Positions 51,331 through 62,246 of a stretch of 64,000 nucleotides of DNA are shown in pieces. Source of the DNA: Agrocybe praecox (Eukaryota; Basidiomycota; Agaricomycetes; Agaricales; Agrocybaceae); contig OZ024847.1 of the NCBI GenBank assembly GCA_964017145.1, positions 1,984,001 to 2,048,000 on the forward strand, read 5' to 3'. The first letter of the stretch is position 1. Every line of letters begins with the position of its first letter. The position numbers and the translations under genes were made by a program. Below the pieces are notes generated by a model. That model was not told where the DNA came from, did no database searches, and saw only the letters and a program-made list of their open reading frames with translations.

Positions 51331-51540
51331 GATAAGCTGAAGCACCCAAATTCGATGCAGGTTTTCCCTTGTTGCTGCTATCCCGAGCAATACGTCTTCT
51401 GCATTTTTTTGGTGGTAATAATGAATGGAATTCATTGATTTGAGGGCTTGGTAAGATAGACATCTTTTATTTGAGTTCAATACTGAGAGATATCTGAAGA
51501 AAGGGCTCACAACATTCTCAAGGGTAGAAAATATCGTAAA
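51331..51540 (+). pseudogene. Decayed P450 exon fragment upstream of TPR copy 4
   Basis: Shorter copy of the relics at 28.4-28.9 and 37.6-37.9 kb; the EFNTERYLKKG-like piece (about 51472-51505) is still visible. Frame broken. Confidence 0.4.
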
Positions 51541-52093
51541 GGTAGTGTTAACTTGGGCTCACAATGAATTCGGTAGGCGCTCAAATCGCGTGTGCGTGAT
51601 GTTATTCAAGTTTAGTCACGAATCACGGTATAGAATGCTCTGCTTTTCCCTTACAAGATATATCTCTATGAGATGACTGGACTGGACTATGCATCATGGG
51701 CTCTGCAGATCATATCTCTATGTGATGGTTGCACTACGTTGTGTATCATGGGTTCTGCAGTGATGTGCGGCTGATATATTACTCACAGCCTCATGCAGTG
51801 CGTATTTGCCACCGTACGCGCAAGGCCACAACTTCTTCACAACTTGCGCGTTATCATAACCATTTCCACCATCGTTGACGGATACTTCATCCATAATAGA
51901 TTTTGGTGGAGGGCCGATACACTATGTACATGGCATGGAAAAAGGTAAGTTGTTTTCGGAACATTATGAATGACGGTACTTATGGTTTATTTATAACGGA
52001 CAGATGGGCTGCAGTGCTGATATTCAGTAAAATCGTATAATCTCAGGCAACTTCTCACCCACCAACCTTCCTCCTATCTTCGCTTTCCCTACA

Positions 52094-55000
52094 ATGGCAG
52101 ATCCATTATCTATCACTCTCGCCGCAGTCTCGCTTGCAACAGCACTCAAGGACATCATCGACCTCGCACAAACACTTGATGACTCGTTTAAAAAAGTGTG
52201 AATTCACCATCGCCGCAATGCGAAGTCTTCAAAGCTGATTATCTTGTTCTTAGCCTGGTCGGAATATGCGAAGGGCAGAATCTCTGGCTTCTGAGACACT
52301 CGAAATCGTACAAGAGCTCAAGACATTCTATGACGGACATAAAGAGATTCTAGACAGTGCATTGGATATGCAAAAGGCCATAATAAGACTTTCGAAGTGG
52401 GTGTTTATCATCATTAATCGGACATTTTTATTCACATCTCCTGTAGGGAAATGGAAAGGGTACACGAGGAGTGCAAACCTATACTACAAATTCTCTCTGC
52501 CTCGGACAGAAAACTGCATACCTGGATAAGGCGGAAAGTTGGACCTTGGTGGAAGCGGAATAGCGTGGAAGAATCCATTCGGAGCCTGCGAGATGGGGCA
52601 AACAAATGTCGAAGTGATTTTACGGTACGAGAATAATAAATACGCAGGTTGATATGTGCTGATACAAATATTGAAGACTTTTGCGTTACTACGTATTGAA
52701 GCCGGCACAGCACAGGTCCAGGCCACTATGGCCCAGGTCCAAACCACCACAGCTCAAGTCGAAGCCACCACAGCCCAAACTCAAGCCACTGCAGTCCAAA
52801 TCCAGGCCACTACAATCGAAATCCGAGCTGCTGTGACACACGGGCTTGGTCGTCCTCATGTACAACTATCACATCTCCAAGTTAGGGAAGACAACCTCCT
52901 ATCCTTCTTGGGTTCCACTCCCGTCGTATTATCCCAACTCCCCCCTCATGTCAAATTAGCTGAACACCTCGTCTATCGGGAATATATCACCCTTCAAGTG
53001 GGAAAGATTACGATCTTATTCAAGAACCTCTCTTCTAGCGGATACTATCTAGTGGAAGATCCGGATTCTGTACATTTAGAACCTTTTAGCTCTGTAACTT
53101 GCCTAAAGGCATGTACCAAGGAGGAATTAGAAGATGTACAATCCATTGTCTTTGCCCTTATAGTGAACATACAAAATAACATTCAAGGCAGATACAATAA
53201 TGAATTGTCAATCCAGCGTGGTGCAATAGCAATGTTGGACCTATCTGTCTGGCTTGCTAATCTTGACATGTATCAAGAATCTTTAACGATAGCGCGATTT
53301 GCTGTGAACATTTATCGGATACTCGCCAAGACAAACGAAGATGTTTATGGACCCTACCTTGTGCATGCATTTCACCTCATGTCGTACAGGCTTGTGGAAA
53401 CTGGGGATTCCGTACAGGCCTACAAAGTAATCACAGAAGCTGTGACCATTGGACGATGTCTCGTGGCTGCCAATCCAATCTTTGAAGCCCAAATCCAGCT
53501 TGGTGATTTGGTTTGCTGCTCCCCCTATGTTGCACGTCTGAATGAAGACTTGGAAAGTGCCACCCGCGATGCAGAAGAAGCGGTACAAACCTACGAGCGT
53601 CTCATCGGAAACTCCACATCCGCATTGCAAATGGAAGTAAACATCATAAACAAAATGCCCGGACCAACCGTGATGACGTTGGAAGCCAGGCACGTTTACG
53701 AGTTTGCTCGTGCATTGGAAGCGCTGCATTACAGTCTATCTTCAACCAAGAGAAAAGATGAATCAGTAACCGCAGGAATAAAGGCGCTCGAACTATACAG
53801 TGCACTGGAGCAGAGGGGAAATCGAAATGATTTCAGTGTTTCAATAGCAAGTCTCTGTTACTCTCTTGCATCTGATGGCAATCTGGACGTAATCTCCGTC
53901 GAGAAGGCTCTTTCTTATGCACAAAAGGCAGTGTCTCAATATGAGAAGGTCCTTCAACACACCGGAAATGTCCCCCGCAACCTTCCTTTTTCCCTGGCAA
54001 GGCAAGGCAAGATTTTATCAGATTTGGGCCATGATGAAGAGGCATATGTAGTGTGCCAGAAACTTGAACAAGTGGTTCAAAAGAATATTGAGGACCATCA
54101 GCTCCATGCCGAATCACTCCTGCGACTAACGGAAAATCTTTACCATTGCAGGCATTACATGGAGGCAGCGTTGGTCGGGGAACAATTGGTTACAATCTGC
54201 CAAGTATCGCTTTTAAATTGGAATCTCTACCTCGCCTACGCCTACACTTCTTGGGCCTTTGAAGGGTCAGGAAACACTCTCAAGGCAGTACAAATTGCGG
54301 AATTGGCAGTCAGTTATTGGCGTGTGTTAGCGCTTCACGATTCAAAAAACGTCAAATTTCTTGCTGCCAGTGTTGACAATCTGGCACGTCGACTTCAATC
54401 CGCGGCTGAGCATGGACGAGCGCTTAGTGAAGGACACGAAGCAATGAAGCTGTATAGCAGCTTGATTGAAGAGGACCCCTTTGTGATTGAAGATTACAAG
54501 AGAACCCTCCAACTAAATATGGATATTGCCACAGGGTCAAAGTCGGAAGTCCAGTCCCTGGAAAGAAGCCGACAGGTCATTCAGTATTCTCAGACACTCG
54601 TCAAGCAATTTCCCGACCAACAAATATTCCTTATTCGTCTTGTCCTCGATCATGCCAACCTGTTGAGAATCTCTGACCAACCCGCAGAAAGCGGTGTAGC
54701 CATTGAAGGGGCTCTCAGTTGGTTTGACGCCCACCCAGTCGAAGATCCAAAATCGGTCAAATTGCACACCGACACACTTCTATATTCTGCCGATTTTCTT
54801 TTTTCTCAAGGTCATCTTGACAAAGCATTAGGTGTCTGTGACAAGGCGATCAAGGTTGGGAAACCCTTTGCAGGCGTATATTTCGAAGTTGCATCCAATA
54901 TTCTCTGGGTGAAGACTAAAACCCTCATGGCATTTTACTTTGTAGGACAAGTTCCACTTGCACTTGCCAACATTGAAGATTGTCTTATGTTTGCCGCCAA

Positions 55001-55697
55001 ACATAATTTAGAGGAGGAACAGGCGTATGCTTTTTACTTAAAAACAGCATCGTTTATTTACCGATCCAGTGACGACATCGATAAAGCGGTGTCCAACATG
55101 CAACGGTCAATCGACATTGATAGAAGTCGTAAAAGATTTCCATTTTCATGGATTTTGTCTGATCTCTTTGCCGACGCCGGGGAAGAAGAAAAAGCCCTTA
55201 CTGTTGCAAATAAGGCCATAAGAAAATGCAAGAAGTGGCAAAACAGTTCCCGAGCCACCACAAAGGAATGCTATGCACAGGCGCAATATAATTTGTCCCT
55301 ATGTCTCTTCGCAAACAACAATCTTGTTCGGGCCCGAGACCTGCTTTTCGAAGTCCGATCATTCTACCAATCACATTCACAGACCAGAAATCTTTGGTTC
55401 ATCAAGCTGGCTATAACGCTATGGGCATTGGGACACCTAGAGTGCGCATCAGGCCGACACGAAGAAGGCATCGCCGCAAGAACCGAACTTACCGAGTTGC
55501 GAAAGCGACTTCGACTCATATTTCCGCGTCTTGATGAATTTGTGGAGGTGGGGTTGAAAAGGGAATGCAATTTTGCTGCGTGGAAGAACCTCCTCAAAAA
55601 AATCAATTTAACATGTGGACACCAGGATGAAGATGATATAATCGAAAGCGCAGTAATATCTCAGTTCGAAAATTTTGCCAGAAGTTTTGTCGGATGA
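52094..55697 (+). CDS. HeLo-like N-terminus/TPR repeat protein, copy 4
   Basis: Intact and longest member, 1,147 residues. Model: 52094-52195, 52254-52396, 52447-52624, 52677-55697. N-terminus MADPLSITLAAVSLATALKD, then the helical domain to about residue 141. The linker has five heptads (TAQVQAT, MAQVQTT, TAQVEAT, TAQTQAT, AVQIQAT), the most of any copy. The TPR-like array and conserved C-terminus (FAAWKNLLKKINL) follow, with a short unique tail. No ATP/GTP-binding motif, protease or kinase domain is visible. Expected cytosolic. It could act as a TPR scaffold whose N-terminal domain signals cell death or binds membranes, but that is inferred only from the resemblance of the N-terminus to fungal STAND effector domains. 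Confidence 0.86.
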
Positions 55698-55719
55698 ACC
55701 TATATAGCTGCAGTCATAA

Positions 55720-56116
55720 TTTTGTAGTACAATAAACAAGCCCAAAGGACAATACTTCGACACACATGAAGTAATCAAGGGAAGAAGGAAACACTGAACA
55801 AGGATCATGAAACATTTGGAGAGATGTTGGCTTCGAGTATGTCGAGGTAATAAATCAACGCGACATGGCCAAATTGACCATCGGCAGCTCACCAGGAATG
55901 GGCGATAGACTTCCTGGTCTTGGATGTCTCTATCCAGGTCTATACTGCACAAACGACAAGATACACAGAGATTGGAAAGTAAACTAACCTTGAATGAAGA
56001 TGTTCAACGCTTACACGAAGTCAAAGCGGACATTGCGACGTACCATCATCGAGATTATGGCGATGAACCTACCTCCAGAATCATTTACGCAAGCGAGAAA
56101 ATCTGCAAGGAAGGAG
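55720..56116. other. Convergent-family 3' flank, copy E, cut by transposon
   Basis: 55745-55915 matches 33150-33450 (landmarks CGACACACATGAAGTAATC, TCGAGGTAATAAATCAACGC and GCAGCTCACCAGGAATG). The unit is interrupted at 56117 by the large inverted-repeat element and related sequence resumes at 61166. Confidence 0.55.
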
Positions 56117-56144
56117 TACGGTGGCCTGGAACCGCCAGGATGTA

Positions 56145-58757
56145 CAGTCGGACCTCTCTTAAGCCATACCCCTCAAACCCCATAACCCCTTATAACCCAT
56201 GACTTTTTCGATCCACCAAGTTGGTTCCCAGGGAAATCGAGCCCATAACCCATGAACCCCTCATACCCCATAGGCCATACCATTTTTGAGGGGGAAAACC
56301 CATAGGTTCCCTAAGAAAATTCTCTCACAGCCCGGTGTATCAGACTAAATTTGGCACGTAATTACCTATATATGGGGTTTTGTCTCCAACTATCATTTTA
56401 GCGCTCCATTTGAATTTAATAGTACGTATTCTGTATGTCAGAGAAAAAAAAGAAAGAAAAAAAAAACACCTTGCGCACCCCATAGCTTGTCATCATGCCC
56501 TCTAAGCCTCTCGATATCCTAAAGAAAGGCTTTGCTAAACTTGAAGCAAAAATTAAGAGCCGAAGAGATATGCTCCTTGCTGCACTCGCTCGCAAGGAAA
56601 AACTTTCCCCCGTCGATGAAGAATGGCTGGATCAAGGAGGAAATATTGTGGATGAACAACGTGTACTGCTTACCTTGGAGCATGCGTCTGACTATGAAAG
56701 GGCGGTCGAAAATCTTGACGGTGAAGGAAAGGCCATAGTGAAGAAGTTAAAGGAATGTGCCGGTATCATACCAGCAAATACTGTGAGCAGTAAGCGGAAG
56801 CGTACATTGTTCACGATATTTTCAAAAATTATCGAGCCTAATTATGCCCTAGGCTCGGAATTCGAGAAAGAGGCGAAAGAAACAAAGGATAAAAAAGTTT
56901 CGGGATCATCCAAGGCTCCACTTTTCACCAAGAAAGAAAATGCGACATTGAAACAGCGAATCGAAATCCTGGATTGGTACCATGAAAACGGCAAGAACCA
57001 AACAGCTACAGCAAAGCATTTTGATCCCATATACCCCAATCTTGGTATCAAGCTGCAAGCAACCATTGGTATCTGACTGGATCAAGAAAGAAAAGAAATG
57101 GCGCATTGAGTGGAGTCAAACCCAGAGCGAGCAACGGAACGGCAATGCAAAACGCGCCAGGCAAACAGAGCACCCCGAGGTTTCTGAAATGATGGATCTT
57201 TGGGTTTCAAAAGCGATGCGCGATAAAATTCTCCTCACAGGAGAAGTATTGCGTCAAAAGTGGAACCAGTTTTCAAACCTCGTTGGAATAGCAGAGGACG
57301 ACAAGTTAAAACTTAGTAACGGTTGGTTGATGCGATTCAAGGAGCGCGCTGGATTGAAACAGTTGAAGAGACATGGGGAAGCAGCATCGGCAGGAGCAGA
57401 AAATGTGGAGATGGAACGAAAGCGAATTCAAGAGCTCATTCAACAGTGGGGCTACCCGCTCCGTGACATTTTCAACATGGACGAGACAGGTCTTTGTTAT
57501 GCGATGATACCAGACCGTGGGCTAACTAATTCGAAACAGTCAGGAGTGAAAGGGAAAAAAGTCAGATTAACATACGCACTCACGACTAACGCGGATGGAT
57601 CAGAGAAGCTCCCGCCATTCATCATCGGAAAAGCTGCAAGACCTAGAGCTTTCAGGAAAAAAACAGCAGAGCAGCTGGGATTTTACTACCGTAACAACGC
57701 AAAGGCATGGATGACAGGAAACCTTTATCAAGAGTGGATTCACGAGTGGGACAAGGACCTGCAACAGCAAAAACGAAGAGTTGCACTTTTACAAGACAAC
57801 TTCTCTGGCCACATTGTACCCGACGACCTTCAAAACATTCGTGTTGTACCGTTTGAACCCAACCTCACTGCGCATGTCCAGCCTTTGGACCAAGGCATCA
57901 TACGCTGTTTCAAAGCACACTATCAAGCACGGTTCATTGAGCGCGCCATTGATCGGTACGAGGAGGATATCTCACCAGCCAAAATATACGACATCAATCA
58001 GCTACAGGCTATGCGATTGGCCAACGATGCATGGCAGGAAGTCGATACCACCACCATCAGAAATTGCTGGAAAAAGTCAGGAATCCTTCCCGAAATACAG
58101 CAGATTCAATCACTTCCTCCATCCATCCCAATCAGTTCGCTACTTACTGGACCCGAAACTGGTATGACTGCAGCTGAAAAGCGTGTTGAAGAAGCACTTG
58201 ATGACTTGGTTGAAACCGGAGCTCTGCAGAGGTCGAACCGAATGGATATTTCGTCTTTGCTTAACCCAGCCGCCGAGTCTGATGTGCTTGATGAAACCTC
58301 TGAGCAAGAGATTTACCAAGCCGTCATGGACGCTTTTGCAGCACGTGAGAACATCGAGGTCACTGGAGGCGACGACGTGGATGACGACACACCTATCGAG
58401 CCTTGTCCGAACCATAAGGAAGTGATCAAGGCAATTTCTACTATCAGAAAATACACAGAAGACTTGAATGACCCTACTTCTCGGAAAGTGGAAGGTCTAC
58501 TGGCATCCTTGAGCAGGAAAATCCGTCACAATGCAACCAGAAATATGAAGGATAGTGTCCTCACAGATTTCTTTAAAAGATCATAAAGTATGGGCCATAT
58601 AATACGCGTTTAGAATGAGGATTTGGAATATATTCATTTTTAATTTTTTGGCGATTTTTCGAATCTATTTTTAGCAAACCTCTCCAAACCCATGACCTCT
58701 CATAACCCATACCCTGAGCCGTCCACCGAGGGGTATGGCTTAAGAGAGGTTCGACTG
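56145..58757. mobile_element. Pogo/Tigger-like DNA transposon, nested
   Basis: 2,613-bp element with 30-bp terminal inverted repeats (56145-56174 and 58728-58757, CAGTCGGACCTCTCTTAAGC..., one mismatch) and a TA duplication at 56143-56144 and 58758-58759. Subterminal regions carry many CCCATAACCC-like motifs (56175-56330, 58680-58735), possible transposase-binding sites. It inserted in the left arm of the larger element; the right arm keeps the uninterrupted target. Confidence 0.93.
56495..58586 (+). pseudogene. Pogo-type transposase with one frameshift
   Basis: DDE_1 superfamily transposase of about 696 residues if read across one shift. The first frame (56495-57076) has an N-terminal basic region and a Psq-type helix-turn-helix (TLKQRIEILDWYHENGKNQT). 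The second frame resumes at KQPLVSDW and runs to 58586 with a CENP-B-type DNA-binding domain (about 57170-57370) and the catalytic core. Catalytic Asp codons are at 57480 (FNMDETG), 57795 (LLQDNFSGH) and 57888 (VQPLDQGII), so the DDD triad is intact. One extra base near 57056 shifts the frame; no GT-AG intron fits there. The copy is probably inactive unless this is a sequence error. Confidence 0.85.
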
Positions 58758-59122
58758 TATTTCAGTTTTTAGTTTTTGATTTTTTGATTTTTGATCGTTT
58801 CATCGCTAAGCTTGACGTCGGCTAACCGTCCTAAGTCCGTCCCTTAGGTGTTACTTCCCTTCTCCGGCAACGTCGAGGCAACATTCCCTTTCGCTTTGGT
58901 GTGGACCGGCATCTTCTGAGACCACTGGGGTCGTCAGTTTGCCCTTCTGGGGTGTCAGTGACGGGTGTTTGCATGAGGCTTGAGCTTGAGCGCGACGCAC
59001 ACGTGGCGTGGGACATTGTCGGCGACGTCGGCGAGACTTAGTAATTTTCGTGCACAAGAGACAAAGGTTTGCTTTCAGTCATTTCTCGATGCTTCTTTCG
59101 ATGTAAGGTGATATAACATAGT
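58758..59122. repeat. Left inverted arm of large element (inner part)
   Basis: Reverse complement of 60775-61141 with about three mismatches. On the minus strand it carries a 61-residue basic open frame (58831-59016, start MSHATCASRSSSS, tail RRCRRREVTPKGRT). The same frame occurs on the plus strand of the right arm, so both point outward. Confidence 0.9.
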
Positions 59123-59184
59123 CACACTTGGATGCCGAAGACCGTTACGTGGAAGAAAGCCAGGACAACGGTCACGGTCATTAT

Positions 59185-59594
59185 ATGTACGAAGACGGCG
59201 CTCGGGTGAGTAATAACTGATTTTTGACTATAAGATAGATTTATTGACCTATATTTTCATTGAACAGGCTACCGCAGAACTATTTGAGTCCGTCACAGTG
59301 ACTAGCACTAAATATAAGTCCAATGCCGACTACGAGTCAGACAACAGTGCCTTTGATAAGACCATTCAGTCAATGGATGGTCTTATCAAAGCACTGGTGA
59401 GCGCGCATCGAGACGAAGTACAGCTCGCCGCCATCACACTTGCAAAAAAGCTCAAGGAATCCGAGGACCAAGTCGCATCCTTGTTGCAGGATAGATTGAA
59501 GCTCAAGGAACAGCTGAGCATGGTGGAAGGGAAGGTGCAAAAAGCGACCGAAAAGCTAGATGAACTGAAAAATATGTTCAATAGTGTTCTGTAG
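59185..59594 (+). CDS. Small coiled-coil protein in transposon core
   Basis: Hypothetical 115-residue protein. Exon 1 59185-59205 and exon 2 59268-59594 join through a GT-AG intron (59206-59267). The coding-like frame extends upstream of the ATG into EDRYVEESQDNGHGHY, so a longer 5' exon spliced at the TAG near 59121 is possible. The second half is strongly heptad-like (KLKESEDQVASLLQDRLKLK), predicting a coiled coil. No known family recognised. A 15-bp perfect inverted repeat (59351-59365 and 59377-59391) lies inside the exon. It may be a captured host gene fragment or an element-specific protein. Confidence 0.45.
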
Positions 59595-59960
59595 TTATGT
59601 GTTGTTTTGTATTCCCGGTCAACATGTTCCCCAGTCAAATAATGCATCAACTTGTAGTAACATTTACGGGATTTGCATGGCGAGCACATACATACGAATA
59701 TATGAAGTATCACCAAATTCTTCAGGTTGACGAAGGCATGTGGTATCAAGCTTATCAAGAACTATAGTATGTACACGTCTGAAAATTGGAGACATGAGAG
59801 GGCTGTAAAAATATGCAAACAAACGATAGGAACAGCCGTGAGGATCAATTTATGTTCTCAAAAACCGTGGCAAACGATCCGAGCATATGTCCTTGGTTGA
59901 TGCAGATTTGGTCCGACACAAACATAAGACAACCGGGGGGCTTTTGACTGGGGTTCATCA

Positions 59961-60254
59961 TCAACAACCCTCTCTCTCGTTAGAATCGTTTTCGGTGAGA
60001 GTATGATTTGGAATGATATCTTGATTACCGTGACCATCATTTTCCTCCACATCAACGAAGTAGTCATCGGATACAGCGTTGTTAGTGTTAAACTTGGAGG
60101 ACGTTGTATCGTTAGTTATGACTTTGGTATTTATTCCCCTGTCCTTCCCACTGGTACGATCCTCGATGTTGACATTGTCGTCTTCGCCATCTTCGTTGTC
60201 CTGACTGTCTGGGCCGTCGTCCATCATTGCAACGTGAGATGTAGTGTCACACAT
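59961..60254 (-). CDS. Acidic small protein, hypothetical
   Basis: 97-residue open frame rich in Asp, Asn and Glu (MCDTTSHVAMMDDGPDSQDN at the start, ending SNEREGC). The bias looks coding, but the opposite strand is also open in part and no family is recognised. It lies in the core of the large element, between two plus-strand candidates. Confidence 0.3.
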   Translation of the reverse strand: MCDTTSHVAMMDDGPDSQDNEDGEDDNVNIEDRTSGKDRGINTKVITNDTTSSKFNTNNAVSDDYFVDVEENDGHGNQDIIPNHTLTENDSNEREGC

Positions 60255-60395
60255 CTTCTCTAAGGTGAATAATAGCCTCGTCGTTTGTATCGTCTCGTTA
60301 CTTCGGGATATCAAGAAACCAATCCCTTACACTCGTAAGTCAACCATTACTCTTCTATGATATTCTGATCTGGATTGATGATGTTTCTTCTGCAG

Positions 60396-60751
60396 CGCTG
60401 TTAAGCTTTGGCTTTGGGGACGCGTTGTTCAACTCCGGCTTGACAACATTGTCGTTGAAAGTGCTGTTCATGGAGTCAGAAAACAAAATGGGATTTTACT
60501 TCCCAGTGGAGCTCGACGAATTGACATGTACGAGAGACCAACTGATTTTGGCGGCAAGGACTGTCTTATTGAAGTTCCTTGAGAAGTACAATCAACCCAA
60601 TCTTCTCCAATTTGGAAATGACGATGTTGTGGCATTGTGCGAGAACACCTATAAAACCATAGGTGATCCTCAGCTTTCAGCGAAGGTTGGTTGGGCTGTA
60701 TTTAATTTGATGATTGAGTATATTATTGAATCCGAGGTTAAATATGTTTAG
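60396..60751 (+). CDS. Hypothetical protein, 3' exon, in transposon core
   Basis: Open exon after a TGCAG acceptor, reading LLSFGFGDALFNSGLTTLSL and later ENTYKTIGDPQLSAKVGWA. An upstream exon ending at a GTAAGT donor at 60334 (reading RDIKKPIPYT) would join in frame. The start of the gene is not identified because a TGA lies upstream in that frame. The product is globular-looking with no recognised domain. It ends 23 bp before the right inverted arm. Confidence 0.4.
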
Positions 60752-60774
60752 AAAGAGTTGTATGTAAAATACTA

Positions 60775-61163
60775 ACTATGTTATATCACCTTACATCGAA
60801 AGAAGCATCGAGAAATGACTGAAAGCAAACCTTTGTCTCTTGTGCACGAAAATTACTAAGTCTCGCCGACGTCGCCGACAATGTCCCACACCACGTGTGC
60901 GTCGTGCTCAAGCTCAAGCCTCACGCAAACACCCGTCACTGACACCCCAGAAGGGCAAACTGACGACCCCAGTGGTCTCAGAAGATGCCGGTCCACACCA
61001 AAGCGAAAGGGAATGTTGCCTCGACGTTGCCGGAGAAGGGAAGTAACACCTAAGGGACGGACTTAGGACGGTTAGCCGACGTCAAGCTTAGCGATGAAAC
61101 GATCAAAAATCAAAAAATCAAAAACTAAAAACTGAAATACATCCTGGCGGTTCCAGGCCACTG
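60775..61163. repeat. Right inverted arm of large element
   Basis: Uninterrupted 389-bp arm that retains the empty TA site where the pogo element inserted in the other arm (AAATACATCC at 61136-61145). It contains the outward 61-residue open frame at 60881-61066. Confidence 0.9.
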
Positions 61164-61165
61164 TA

Positions 61166-61500
61166 AAGGAGAGGTTGAAAAGGATAGTACACCATGGAAA
61201 ATGTAACATACGTACCTGTGGGGACAAGTAGTTCCGTACAACCAAATACCCATCATTTCACGCTTCAAAAGTAGAGAGCCAATTCCGTCATCCTGGATTC
61301 AACCTCCTCGATCGAAACCTTTTTCGCGCAACCCGCTTCGAGCACTCTCGCATTTCATCCAGGCATCCCCATGCTTACGAGTAAATGTGGGGTCTTCCCT
61401 CTCCACTCTCATAAGCAACCCACCGCTGCTGGTGCCGTGCACGCCTGACCGGAAATCCATTATCTTGAAAACGCATAACATTTGCCTTTTAAGTTTTTCT
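61166..61500 (-). pseudogene. Convergent-family remnant, copy F
   Basis: Sequence around 61290-61460 (CCTCGATCG...CGCTTCGAGCACTCTCGCATTTC...ACGAGTAAATGTGGGGTCTTCC) parallels 25970-26200, 43680-43890 and 49600-49830. It is the continuation of the repeat unit cut by the large element. No open gene. Confidence 0.5.
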
Positions 61501-61839
61501 TCTTTCCAAGACAGCCGATGATCAGCTCCCCCTAGTATCTCCCCCTTGTCCTGCTCCAGGCTCTTGGAAACTTACTTCACCGAGCTGTCGGACTCACTAT
61601 CGATTTCTCGGCTTTTGTCCAGGTTGTGCTCTCCTCAACCAGACTCATCAAGCTCCGTACATGCTTCCTTCACATTCAGCACTTTATCTCTTTGTGTAAT
61701 ACAGATACTCTTACATTATCACTCGCTCACTCATGAGTGAATATATATCGATGAAACTGTCTGATCCGGTTTGTATTGTATATGTACCTTTCCAATCATT
61801 TTTCCAGCAGCGTTAGAAACGCAGTGTAAGCTTCAGCTA

Positions 61840-62075
61840 TAAAACTATGGGCGCTAGGACACCTTGAGTGCGCATCTGGATGACACAAAGAAAGCATCGC
61901 TGCGAAAATTGAGCTGAACGAAGTACGAAAACAACTTTGACTTATATTCCCGAGTCTTGACGATCTTATGGGGGTGAGATTGAGAAGAGAAAGAAATCTT
62001 GTCGCATAGAAGAACCTTCTCAATAAAATCAATCTCACGTGTAGGCATCAAGAAATGTTTGAAGAGAGTGCAACC
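61840..62075 (+). pseudogene. TPR-family C-terminal relic (copy 5)
   Basis: Nucleotide match to the last 230 bp of the TPR genes (LWALGHLECASG region, then the PRLDEFVEVGL and NLLKKINL regions) with stops and frameshifts. It marks the right edge of the tandem array. Confidence 0.8.
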
Positions 62076-62246
62076 CCTCAGAATAAGCTTTTGACACGTT
62101 GAAATTCGCATTTATTTGGCGACAATCCTGTATTTAACTCTTGATACAATAGAATAGGCAATTTTGTTTGATTGCCGTCGAGTAGGTACAAGATCTCGAC
62201 GTTACATTGAACAAAGTGAATCTTGTCGTTAAACTCCCAAGGGAAC

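Larger units (their letters stand above)
56119..61163. mobile_element. TA-flanked element with 389-bp inverted arms
   Basis: Ends read CGGTGGCCTGG (left) and CCAGGCCACTG (right), bordered by TA on both sides (56117-56118 and 61164-61165). The inverted arms are left 56119-56144 plus 58758-59122 and right 60775-61163. Counted without the nested insertion and one TA, both arms are 389 bp and differ at about four positions. The core (59123-60774) encodes small proteins but no DDE transposase, so it appears non-autonomous. TA duplication and CAGTGG-type ends suggest mobilisation by a Tc1/mariner- or pogo-type enzyme. Without the nested copy it would be about 2,430 bp. Confidence 0.8.

Noticed and set aside
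56495..57076. The 193-residue frame as an independent gene
   Set aside because: It carries the helix-turn-helix of the pogo transposase and is separated from the catalytic part only by a one-base shift.
24110..62075. CRISPR array or bacterial operon explanation for the repeats
   Set aside because: Repeats are kilobase-scale gene duplications with spliceosomal introns; no short regularly spaced repeats are present.
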